NCBI RefSeq assembly: GCF_007992095.1
Contig: NZ_BJZP01000014.1
Coordinates: 53,151 to 117,150, forward strand
DNA: 64,000 bases
Origin: Paenirhizobium naphthalenivorans
Lineage (GTDB): Bacteria; Pseudomonadota; Alphaproteobacteria; Rhizobiales; Rhizobiaceae
Reading direction: 5' to 3'
In this document: positions 10,159 through 16,747 of the stretch, piece by piece
Layout: the number at the start of each line of letters is the position of its first letter
Position numbering within the stretch: the first letter of the stretch is position 1
Program-made: the position numbers and the translations under genes
The notes under the pieces: generated by a model
What the model saw: only the letters and a program-made list of their open reading frames with translations
The model's database searches: none
What the model was told of the DNA's origin: nothing

Positions 10159-10700
10159 CGCGATAGGGTTGGGATACATCCGGCCCTCGCTCGCATCCTG
10201 ACGACCTCGGCCGGGATTCTCGGCACGCCCGTCGGTTCGTTGCGATCGCCGCAAACGGATGGACTCGCTCATCCCGACGCTGACCTGAAAACGGGCGGAA
10301 CGGGGCGGTCTTCGAGCTGCTGCTCCGTCCGTTGCGCAGGAGCGGTCTCTTCTTCCGGGAGAGCGGCCCAGCCATGTTTTCGTCCTCCTGCCGCATCGAT
10401 GGAGCGACGCAGCGCTCACCGGCATCCCCTCGGTGTGGGCTGCGGTCTGAACCGTCTGCCGGAGGTTTCAAGGCCGCGTGCCGCGCCGCGTTGCGGCCGG
10501 TCCTCGCCGATCTCGCAGGCCGGGGCCGCGTCCTTCGCAAGGGCTGAAAGCCCTGCTCGTCCGCAACCCCCTCCCGCTCGCCTGGCAAGGGCCGGACCCT
10601 GAAACCTCCGGCGCGCGCCGGTTCCTTTCGGCCGCACCCGAGGGGACGCCGGCAAGCGCCGGCGAGTCTCCCAAGGGCGAACCGAAGAAAGGACTTCAAC
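10159..10700 (+). promoter_or_regulatory. 542-bp GC-rich leader without a gene
   Basis: No open frame here has coding character. The stretch contains the block at 10530-10563 that is nearly the same as 6292-6324 (TCCTTCGCA, then GGGCT-loop-AGCCC, then GTCCG) and further GC-rich inverted repeats such as GCCGGC-AAGC-GCCGGC near 10648. It ends with AAAGGA before the ATG at 10701. It may be a structured mRNA leader. Confidence 0.4.
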
Positions 10701-11288
10701 ATGGCCAAGACCGCTCAATCTCCGCGTCAGACCCCCCGCGTCGTGCAACTGCGCAAGGGCGTCAACCTCGAAATGGTCAGGCTCTGCTGCCCCGACGCCA
10801 GCCAGGCCACCCTCATCTCCGAAAGCTTCGGCCTTGCCCTCCTCGACAGCGACGGCATCCGCGACCTCCACGAGCGGCTGATCGTCGAAACGGCGGACAG
10901 CCTCAACGAGGGCCTTGGCGAACGGGCGATGCAGATCCACCTCCAGCGGGTCGTCGGCGCCTATGTCGGATCCGCCCACGGCGCCGGCCAGTTCTACAGC
11001 CGGGCGGTGACCGAAGCTCGCGACATGACCGCCAAGGCCGCCAACGAAATCCGTGACGAGGATCTCGATGGCCCGGTCGGTTTCGACAGCGCGGCGCAGC
11101 GCAAGCGCGAATTCGCCGCCGACATGGCGCTCCAGTCTCACGCCCTGCGCATGGCCGCCGAGGGCGCCGTGGCCGGTTACGAACAGGTCGTCGGCGAAAA
11201 GTGGAAGCCGTTCGAGCGCCATATCGAAAATCCCGGCCAGAGCATCGACCGCAAGGCCGCCGAGCTCCAGATGTCGGCTTTCGGCTGA
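10701..11288 (+). CDS. Conserved plasmid protein, 195 aa, unknown function
   Basis: A soluble, largely helical protein beginning at ATG 10701 with GAAAGGA 8-14 nt upstream. Composition and a long helical middle ('AVTEARDMTAKAANEIRDED') suggest an oligomeric or coiled-coil protein; no signal peptide, membrane segment or catalytic motif is visible. It is monocistronic: a 0.54-kb leader precedes it and a terminator hairpin lies 8 nt after the stop. I do not recognise the family. Confidence 0.75.
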   Translation: MAKTAQSPRQTPRVVQLRKGVNLEMVRLCCPDASQATLISESFGLALLDSDGIRDLHERLIVETADSLNEGLGERAMQIHLQRVVGAYVGSAHGAGQFYSRAVTEARDMTAKAANEIRDEDLDGPVGFDSAAQRKREFAADMALQSHALRMAAEGAVAGYEQVVGEKWKPFERHIENPGQSIDRKAAELQMSAFG

Positions 11289-11295
11289 GCCGCCG

Positions 11296-11323
11296 GGGCG
11301 GGGCTTCGGTCCCGCCCTCTTCC
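11296..11323 (+). terminator. Terminator-like hairpin after 10701-11288
   Basis: Stem GGGCGGG (11296-11302) / CCCGCCC (11311-11317) with an 8-nt loop containing TTCG, then TCTTCC. Located just downstream of the TGA at 11286-11288. Confidence 0.6.
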
Positions 11324-11339
11324 CGGCTACCTGCCGATT

Positions 11340-11576
11340 GCGTCTTGACCGCAATCAGCCTCCGCTCGAGGTCGAGCCCATTGAGGTACAGTCCCTCCAT
11401 GAACTGGACGTAGGGCGCTTCCGGCCTCCGCGGGACGAGGCGCTCGAATTCCTCGACGCTCATGACGATGACCACGTCCTGGCCACGCTCCGTCACGCTC
11501 TGCGGCCCTTCCACACGGGCATGCCGCACACCTCGCTGAAGCGCGCTTTCGCGCCTTACAGCTTCCAGCGGCTCAC
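11340..11576 (-). pseudogene. Broken Phd/YefM-type antitoxin
   Basis: On the minus strand a GTG at 11576 starts 'VSRWKL', then a TAA stop (11556-11558), then 'GAKARFSEV'. The reading then jumps by one base into a frame that reads 'VRHARVEGPQSVTERGQD' and 'VIVMSVEEFERLVP'. Joined, these give a typical antitoxin: 'W-x-L-x-x-AKARFSEVV' (DNA-binding N-terminus) and '(V/A)VV(M/L)S-x-EE(F/Y)ERL' (toxin-binding helix). One nonsense codon and one missing G in the GAG-GTG-GTG region (about 11529-11534) would repair it. No toxin gene follows; the frame runs antisense into 10701-11288. The C-terminal limit is approximate. It is a decayed relic, distinct from the intact pair at 13420-14170. Confidence 0.75.
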
Positions 11577-11915
11577 CGCCGCCCGGCTTCCGGTCCGTCT
11601 TGCTTTTTCGTCAGTCCTGTCTGTCTGGCCATTTTGAAGCATCTGGTCAGCTAGTCAGGAACATTGCCTGCCGGGCGTGATACGCTAGATCGCGACGAGG
11701 GAATGAAAGGGGTGGAAAGAAGGGAGAGCGCCCGCCGCGACCCTTCCGGCTGTGGTCCTGCCGGGGCCGGGGCGCTCGTGCAACGGCTTCGCTGTCCTCC
11801 ACTTCGTTTCGGCCCTCGCCATGCTCGGGTGCGCGGCGCCCCTGATAGCCCCGGCCTTTCGGACCGCCGTAAGGGGTCGCGACCGGCGCGACCTCCGCAA
11901 CGGAGGTTCAGGAAA
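11577..11915 (+). promoter_or_regulatory. GC-rich leader before the ArdC-like gene
   Basis: 339 bp without a supported gene. It contains several short palindromes, among them CCTCCGCAACGGAGG (11891-11905), a perfect 6-bp stem immediately before the AGGAAA that precedes ATG 11916. That hairpin could occlude or set off the ribosome binding site. Confidence 0.4.
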
Positions 11916-12842
11916 ATGAGCAGGAAAGAAAGTGGGTCGCGCGTCGATGTCTACGCGCGGATTACGGAAAAGATCGTCGAGGATCTGGAGAAGGGCGTCC
12001 GCCCTTGGGTCCAGCCCTGGCGGGCAGGCCCTATGAAGGGACGCATCACGCGCCCGCTGCGCCATAATGGCGAGCCCTACACCGGCATGAATGTGCTGTT
12101 GCTCTGGTCGGAAGCGATGGCGCACGGCTATGCGGCCCCGATCTGGATGACGCTCCGCCAGGCCAACGAACTTGGCGCGCATGTCCGCAAGGGCGAAACC
12201 AGCGCGACCGTCATTTACGCCAGCCGTTTCACCAAGACGGAGACCGCCGCGAACGGGAGCGAGATCGACCGGGATATTCCCTTCCTCAAGGCCTACGGCG
12301 TGTTCAACGTCGAGCAGATCGACGGCCTGCCGGACCATTACTACTACGCGCCGAAGCCGGTCGAAGATCCGATCGAGCGCATCGAACATGCCGACAGGTT
12401 CTTCGCCAATACCGGCTCCGAAATCCGGCATGGTGGTTCGCAGGCGTTCTTTTCACCGTCTTCCGGCCATATCCAGATGCCTCCATTCGAGACGTTCCGC
12501 GATGCTCAATCTTACGTCGCCGTTCTCGCGCACGAGCACATCCACTGGACGGCAGATTCCCGCCGTGTCGGCCGCGATCTTAGCCGCTACGCGAAGGATC
12601 GGAGCGAACGCGCGAGGGAGGAGCTGGTCGCGGAAATCGGGTCATCGCTGATTTGCGCCGATCTCGGCATCGTGCCGGAGCTCGAACCGCGCCCCGATCA
12701 TGCCAGCTACATTCAGTCCTGGTTGACCGTGCTTCAGGGCGACAGGCGGGCCGTCTTCCAGGCGGCCGCGCACGCGCAGCGCGCCGTCGCCTTCCTTCAC
12801 CAGTTCCAGCCGCAGGCGCAATCCGAAAGGGAGGCAGCCTAA
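11916..12842 (+). CDS. ArdC-like antirestriction / ssDNA-binding zincin protein
   Basis: A 308-aa protein starting at ATG 11916 behind TTCAGGAAA. Residues 10-130 match the ArdC N-terminal ssDNA-binding domain ('VRPWVQPWRAG', 'YTGMNVLLLW', 'WMTLRQANELGAHVRKGE'). The C-terminal half is a zincin-like metallopeptidase with 'LAHEHIHW' (HExxH, about residue 207) and a following 'EELVAEIGSS' that supplies the third ligand region. ArdC of plasmid pSa binds single-stranded DNA and protects transferred DNA from type I restriction; the same role fits here. The stop overlaps the next start (TAATG at 12840-12844), so the two genes are coupled. Confidence 0.85.
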   Translation: MSRKESGSRVDVYARITEKIVEDLEKGVRPWVQPWRAGPMKGRITRPLRHNGEPYTGMNVLLLWSEAMAHGYAAPIWMTLRQANELGAHVRKGETSATVIYASRFTKTETAANGSEIDRDIPFLKAYGVFNVEQIDGLPDHYYYAPKPVEDPIERIEHADRFFANTGSEIRHGGSQAFFSPSSGHIQMPPFETFRDAQSYVAVLAHEHIHWTADSRRVGRDLSRYAKDRSERAREELVAEIGSSLICADLGIVPELEPRPDHASYIQSWLTVLQGDRRAVFQAAAHAQRAVAFLHQFQPQAQSEREAA

Positions 12843-13384
12843 TGGCCCCGCTCCCTTCTTTCCGGTTGTTGATCCTTGCGTGCTCGGCCACCAAGCGAGG
12901 CCGCCCGGAGCACATACCGGCGATCGAACGCTACGACGGTCCGCTGTGGCGGACGCTTCGCGCCGCCGATCCTCACGGCGAGAAGGCGAAGGTCGCCTTC
13001 CTCTCCGCCCATCTCGGCTTCCGCGCGGCAAACACGCCGATCGAGATGTACGACGCGCGCATGACCGAGCCGATGGCCGCCGCCATGAAGGCCGGCGATC
13101 TCGGCACGCGCTGGCCACGACCGACGACACAGCGCCGCGTCATGCCGTCTGGAGAACATCCCGGCATGCACATCTACAGCCTTTGCGGCGGTGCGGAGAA
13201 GCGAGTCTTCCTCGACGTCGCTCTGGTCGGCGGCCGCCTCTACCTCGACGTGATGCAGTATCTCGTCGGCCTGTTCCGCAGCGGCGGCTATGTCGCCGCC
13301 GGCGTCCGCATCACCGAAATCAACGGCCCTGTCGGGCTGATGAGATCGATCGCATCGCGGCTACATTGCAGAATAGTCAAATAA
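12842..13384 (+). CDS. DUF6884/YaaA-like protein
   Basis: A 180-aa product coupled to the ArdC-like gene by a TAATG overlap. The N-terminus 'LLILACSATKRGRPEHIPAIERYDGPLWRTLR' resembles the beginning of DUF6884/YaaA-like proteins, in which a 'CSxxK' loop precedes a 'YxGxxWR' helix. YaaA proteins bind DNA or act against oxidative damage, and some relatives are fused to queuosine-type enzymes, but the function of plasmid copies is unknown. The promoter of the downstream toxin-antitoxin pair begins inside its last codons (TTGCAG at 13366-13371). Confidence 0.6.
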   Translation: MAPLPSFRLLILACSATKRGRPEHIPAIERYDGPLWRTLRAADPHGEKAKVAFLSAHLGFRAANTPIEMYDARMTEPMAAAMKAGDLGTRWPRPTTQRRVMPSGEHPGMHIYSLCGGAEKRVFLDVALVGGRLYLDVMQYLVGLFRSGGYVAAGVRITEINGPVGLMRSIASRLHCRIVK

Positions 13385-13405
13385 GTCGTATATTCCGACT
13401 TATTT
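13366..13405 (+). promoter_or_regulatory. Promoter with overlapping palindromic operator for the toxin-antitoxin pair
   Basis: A -35-like TTGCAG (13366-13371), a 17-bp spacer and TATATT (13389-13394, 5/6 to consensus) form a good sigma-70 promoter. The -10 box sits exactly in the 7-bp centre of a perfect 10-bp inverted repeat, AAATAAGTCG (13379-13388) and CGACTTATTT (13396-13405). The ATG of the antitoxin follows 15 nt later. The layout is that expected for autorepression by the antitoxin or antitoxin-toxin complex. Confidence 0.75.
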
Positions 13406-13419
13406 CATGGAGACCCGCC

Positions 13420-13677
13420 ATGCAGAAATTTTCGACCGTCGAGCTGCTGCGCGACATCAAAACCGTCACCATGGCGGCCGACCGTCAGCCGGTGGCGATC
13501 ACCCAGCACCGAAGAGCGCGCTATGTTCTCATGACCTACGACGAATTCGAGGCCATGAAAAGCAGGGGCGACCCGCGCCGGGTCTATGGCGCCAACGAAG
13601 CGCCGCAGGAATTGGTGGACCTGATCATGCCCGAACTGGACCGGCTGATCGAGGAAGGCCGCGAAGCCGATGGTTGA
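13420..13677 (+). CDS. Type II antitoxin, Phd/YefM-like
   Basis: An 85-aa protein starting at ATG 13420 with ATGGAGA upstream. The N-terminal half ('FSTVELLRDIKTVTMAADRQPVAITQHRRARYVLMTYDEFEAM') has the Phd/YefM layout: a short DNA-binding N-terminus, then 'P-V-A-I-T' and a hydrophobic strand ending in 'YDEFEAM' like 'S-x-E-E-Y-E-x-L'. The acidic C-terminal tail would wrap the toxin. The gene overlaps the next by 8 bp, the antitoxin-first order usual for these modules. It probably binds the palindrome at 13379-13405. Plasmid location suggests a role in stability. Confidence 0.75.
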   Translation: MQKFSTVELLRDIKTVTMAADRQPVAITQHRRARYVLMTYDEFEAMKSRGDPRRVYGANEAPQELVDLIMPELDRLIEEGREADG

Positions 13678-14170
13678 TATTCCACCGAGCGGCTCCGTCC
13701 TCCGATATCCATATCTCTGGGGATGGCAGCGGGACAAGGGCGAAACCGAAGGGCGTAAGTCCCGCCCGGTGTGCATGGTGCTGGCCATTCCAAAGGGTGC
13801 GCAGACACATCTGGTTATACTGGCGATCTCCGGCACGCCGCCTCGTTCCGATCAAACTGCACTCGAAATTCCGCAGCTCGAGTGCCGCCGCGCCGGGATT
13901 CGGGAGTGGAAAGATGCGTGGATCACCGTCTCCGAGTTCAATCACGATATTGCGGAAGCATCGTTCTATTACGATCCCAACGTCGAGATCTTGGGCGCTT
14001 TCAGCAAGGGGTTCCTCGCCAAGGTTGCCGCCGCCTTCAAGCCGTTTCTTGCCATGCCGAGCGCGCGTCGACCGGGCGGAATAGCAGCAATTTCGCGGAT
14101 TGAAGAGCAACCGAGAAGGATCGGGCCACCGTCCGGTCCGGCCGGCGGCGCTCTATGCCTGCGGCACTGA
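13670..14170 (+). CDS. Putative toxin of the type II pair (PemK/MazF-like)
   Basis: A 166-aa product whose ATG at 13670 lies 8 bp inside the antitoxin gene. The start 'PPSGSVLRYPYLWGWQRDKGETEGRKSRPVCMVLAI' follows the PemK/MazF N-terminal pattern: a 'G-x-V-x-x-Y-P' strand, then 'G-R-K-x-R-P-(V/C)-x-V-(L/V)', the loop that in MazF-type ribonucleases carries the catalytic Arg. Similarity beyond the first 40 residues is weak, so the family call is tentative. Position, overlap and the shared autoregulated promoter make a toxin role likely. The last 25 residues are Gly/Pro/Arg-rich and may be an extension. Confidence 0.6.
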   Translation: MVDIPPSGSVLRYPYLWGWQRDKGETEGRKSRPVCMVLAIPKGAQTHLVILAISGTPPRSDQTALEIPQLECRRAGIREWKDAWITVSEFNHDIAEASFYYDPNVEILGAFSKGFLAKVAAAFKPFLAMPSARRPGGIAAISRIEEQPRRIGPPSGPAGGALCLRH

Positions 14171-14993
14171 GCCAGCCTGCGGCCGTCTCAGCCGATTCCG
14201 GTTACGATCGCTTGTCCGGCATTCCTCGCGGGCAGCACCGCAAGCCCCTCGGCTGCGATCGCGCCGTTTACATCCGTGTCATCTCCGAGGCGTCCGGCTG
14301 CTTTCGGCAGCAGGCCTGATTCTTTCCCTTCCCTGCGGCGCGCTCCCGGCGAGACGCGCAGGACAAGCCCCGCCTGACGGCGGGCTTCCGGGATGGGAGG
14401 GGGCCTTGCGGCGGCGGCGGTTCCTGACGGGGCGGGTAGAGCCCGCTGTCGACGCCTGGCCAGCGCACGACGATGGGCACGAGAGCGCTGGATCCAGCGG
14501 CATGAGCGCGTGGGGCGGGCTGTGCCGTCGTCGGAGATCATCCATACGGGCAGAACCTCGGCCGTCGAGCGCAGGAGATGCGGCGGCAGGCGCCGACGAA
14601 GGCGCCGATCGTAACGGCGGTTCCAGGTCGCGCGTCGTGGAGGGGGACGTTGCCGGTGATGATGTCGCCGCCGACCTGTGGCGAAGCCGACGATGACCGC
14701 CAGGTCATGCCGGGTTCCTTCCGCCTGAGCCAGGGCGCACCCACGCAGACCTCGATGGATGACGTGTGACCGCAGGGCGACTGCGTCTCGATCGCCTGTC
14801 CGCAACGGCCAGCCGCAACTATTTTCCGCCAGCGGGCAAGCCCGCCTTTGCATCGCGAGACAAAATAGCAGCGCCCGGCCGCCCCCCACTCACGTTCCGG
14901 CCCTGCGGGTGCGGCGTCGATCGCCCCCGGTCCTCACACGGCCATCGAGGCCGCGACAGGCGCGGCCCGAACAAACCGGAAAGGAACACGACA
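14171..14993 (+). promoter_or_regulatory. 823-bp stretch without a gene; leader of the DUF736 gene
   Basis: No frame on either strand shows recognisable coding content. The stretch is GC-rich and full of short inverted repeats, for example GCGGGC-AA-GCCCGC at 14832-14845 followed by CTTT. It ends in CGGAAAGGAACACGACA before ATG 14994. It could hold a small RNA or a degraded gene, but I cannot support either. Confidence 0.3.
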
Positions 14994-15311
14994 ATGGCAG
15001 TCATCGGCGAATTCAACACCAACGGCAACAACTCGATCATCGGCAACGTCCGCACCCTCACCGTCAGCATGCGGGCCCGCCTGAACCCCATCGAGCGCGT
15101 CTCGCGCGACGCCCCGGACTTCCGCATCACCGCCGGCAACGGCGTCGAGGTCGGCGCAGGTTGGAACAAGATCTCCGCTGACGGTGAACCTTTCATCTCG
15201 GTCAAGCTGGACGACCCGAGCTTCAATGCCCCGATCACCGCGGCACTGTGGCCGAGCGAGAAGGAAGGAGAATACGCCCTCATCTGGAACCGCCCGAAGC
15301 GGGAGGCCTGA
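14994..15311 (+). CDS. DUF736 family protein
   Basis: A 105-aa protein starting at ATG 14994 behind AAAGGA. It matches DUF736: 'IGEFNTNGNN', '...IGNVRTLTVSMRARLNPIERVSRDAPDFRI', 'VGAGWNK' and 'YISVKLDDPSF' (here 'FISVKLDDPSF') with 'IWNRPKR' near the end. DUF736 genes are abundant on alphaproteobacterial plasmids and symbiosis islands, usually near ArdC, ParB-like and tra genes. Their function is unknown; the single-domain beta-rich fold may bind nucleic acid. A terminator follows. Confidence 0.9.
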   Translation: MAVIGEFNTNGNNSIIGNVRTLTVSMRARLNPIERVSRDAPDFRITAGNGVEVGAGWNKISADGEPFISVKLDDPSFNAPITAALWPSEKEGEYALIWNRPKREA

Positions 15312-15325
15312 TCGCCACGCCGAGG

Positions 15326-15347
15326 AGCTCCGCCATCAGGCGGGGCT
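15326..15347 (+). terminator. Terminator after the DUF736 gene
   Basis: AGCTCCGCC (15326-15334) pairs with GGCGGGGCT (15339-15347), one T-G pair, 4-nt loop, followed by CTCTTCTTCG. Confidence 0.6.
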
Positions 15348-15613
15348 CTTCTTCGTCCGCATGAGGAAGCCGGTCGTGGGCATCGAGCCCGTGTCCGGCT
15401 TTTCGGGTGCGATACGGTGAGGTGGGATCTGCTCAGATCGCCCGAGGATGCCATGGCGGACCAAAGGCGTCGAGGACGAGCAGTACCCCCAAAATGCTCG
15501 CGCATTTCGGCTCCCCCGCTCGCCGCCTCCGGCGGTCGCGTTTCGCGATCCTAGACTCCTCCGCTCCGCCATGACGCGCGGCGTCGTCTTTCACAAACAT
15601 CAAGGAGACGACG

Positions 15614-15784
15614 ATGACGATTTCTCTCGAAATGCAAATCGAGGAACTGAAAGCTGAGCTCAGGGCCGTTCTGGACGCGAGCGAGCGCCGCCAGATTGCG
15701 GCGGAGCTGGAGCTTGTGCTGGCCGAGCTTGCCGTCGTTGAAGCCGAACAGGACGGCCGCATCAGCGGGGAGCCTCCTTTCTAG
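15614..15784 (+). CDS. Small acidic helical protein, 56 aa
   Basis: ATG 15614 follows AAGGAG (15602-15607) at ideal spacing and the frame ends in TAG at 15782-15784. The product begins 'MTISLEMQIEELKAELRA' and continues as one amphipathic helix rich in Leu, Glu and Ala ('AAELELVLAELAVVEAEQ'), ending in 'GEPPF'. The heptad pattern predicts a short coiled coil that would dimerise or bind a partner. A 302-bp gap upstream, from the DUF736 stop, contains only that gene's terminator. Good SD and codon use make it a likely real small gene; no family recognised. Confidence 0.65.
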   Translation: MTISLEMQIEELKAELRAVLDASERRQIAAELELVLAELAVVEAEQDGRISGEPPF

Positions 15785-15825
15785 GAGACTTCCATAGGGC
15801 TGCCGATCTCAGCAGCCCATTCGCC

Positions 15826-16104
15826 TCAGCCGTTCAGTGCGTCCTTGACCGCCTTGCCCGGCGTGAACGTCAGCTTCTTCGAAGCGGCGATCTTGATCGT
15901 CGCACCTGTCGCGGGATTGCGGCCCTCGCGCTCCGGGGTCTCCTTGACCTTGAACTTGCCGAAGGAGGGAATCGACGTTTCCGCGCCGCTCTTTGCTGCC
16001 TCGGCGATCTGGTTGAAGACGCTTTCGACGATTGCCTTGGCCTGGACCTTGGTCAGGTTCTGCTCGGATGCGATCTTGTCGGCGATCTCGTTGGTGGTGG
16101 TCAT
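15826..16104 (-). CDS. HU-family DNA-binding protein
   Basis: A 92-aa histone-like protein. 'MTTTNEIADKIASEQNLTKVQAKAIVESVFNQI' is the helical dimerisation part, 'IPSFGKFKVKETPEREGRNPATGATIKI' contains the DNA-bending arm with the 'GRNPxTG' motif and the Pro at its tip, and 'KKLTFTPGKAVKDALNG' is the usual C-terminus. Length is normal for HU. I start at ATG 16104; an upstream in-frame codon at 16176 would add a 24-residue tail unlike HU. As a plasmid-borne nucleoid protein it may aid replication, transfer or silencing of plasmid genes. Confidence 0.93.
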   Translation of the reverse strand: MTTTNEIADKIASEQNLTKVQAKAIVESVFNQIAEAAKSGAETSIPSFGKFKVKETPEREGRNPATGATIKIAASKKLTFTPGKAVKDALNG

Positions 16105-16243
16105 GTAGGACAATTTCCCCTGTTCATGGATGTCCTTCAGGTATGACGATGAAGGTGCGGCAACGATAGGGCGCAAATGCTGGAAGTTTTGCCAGAGCCG
16201 CGAAAACCACAGGAAACATCAAGTTCCGAACATTCCGGACCTG

Positions 16244-16573
16244 CTATTCGCCGCGGCGGGTGTCGCGATAGCCCCGCTTTCTTTTCGTGCCCTCGAGGCG
16301 CCGTAGCACCGTGTTCGCATCTTCCTGGCTGTCGAAGGTTTCCATCATGGTCTGGCCGGAAGATCCGATCCGGCCCCAGTTGCGGATGACGCAGGCGCCG
16401 CCGAACAGGGTCGGTTGGATCGCGAGCATATAGAAGCGCCGCATGTTCTGGCCTGCGTCAATGCGGTGAAGATGAACCGGGCCTGTTTTCTCGTTTTGCA
16501 TGCCCGGATTCTCGCGTCTTAGCGAACCCGCGTCCAACGACTTCCATGAATCGATCCAGCGCGACTGATTCAT
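16244..16573 (-). CDS. WGR-domain protein
   Basis: A 109-aa product if started at ATG 16573, or 85 aa from ATG 16501; neither start has a clear SD. The core 'RRFYMLAIQPTLFGGACVIRNWGRIGSSGQTMMETFDSQEDA' is a WGR domain: 'Y-x-L-x-x-Q-x-x-L-F-G', then 'W-G-R-I-G-x-x-G-Q', as in PARP WGR modules and many stand-alone bacterial copies. WGR domains bind DNA ends or nicked nucleic acid. It lies between the HU gene and traG on the same strand; involvement in plasmid transfer is inference from position only. Confidence 0.85.
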   Translation of the reverse strand: MNQSRWIDSWKSLDAGSLRRENPGMQNEKTGPVHLHRIDAGQNMRRFYMLAIQPTLFGGACVIRNWGRIGSSGQTMMETFDSQEDANTVLRRLEGTKRKRGYRDTRRGE

Positions 16574-16747
16574 ATCGCTGATGGTTCAGTTCCGAAGGAA
16601 GAGGGAGCGGGCGAGGAGGCTTTGCCCCACGGCTCTATGCGCTGAAGCGCACCGAACCCGCCACGCGGTTTCGTCCCATGCGGGTTGCGATCCTCTCGCG
16701 GTGCGACCGGTCGCGGGCGCCAAGCCGCTCCCGTTCGAGCATGGCAC

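Noticed and set aside
14188..14889. 233-codon minus-strand frame in the long gap before DUF736
   Set aside because: Arg-rich, no SD and no recognisable motif; I treat the region as non-coding.
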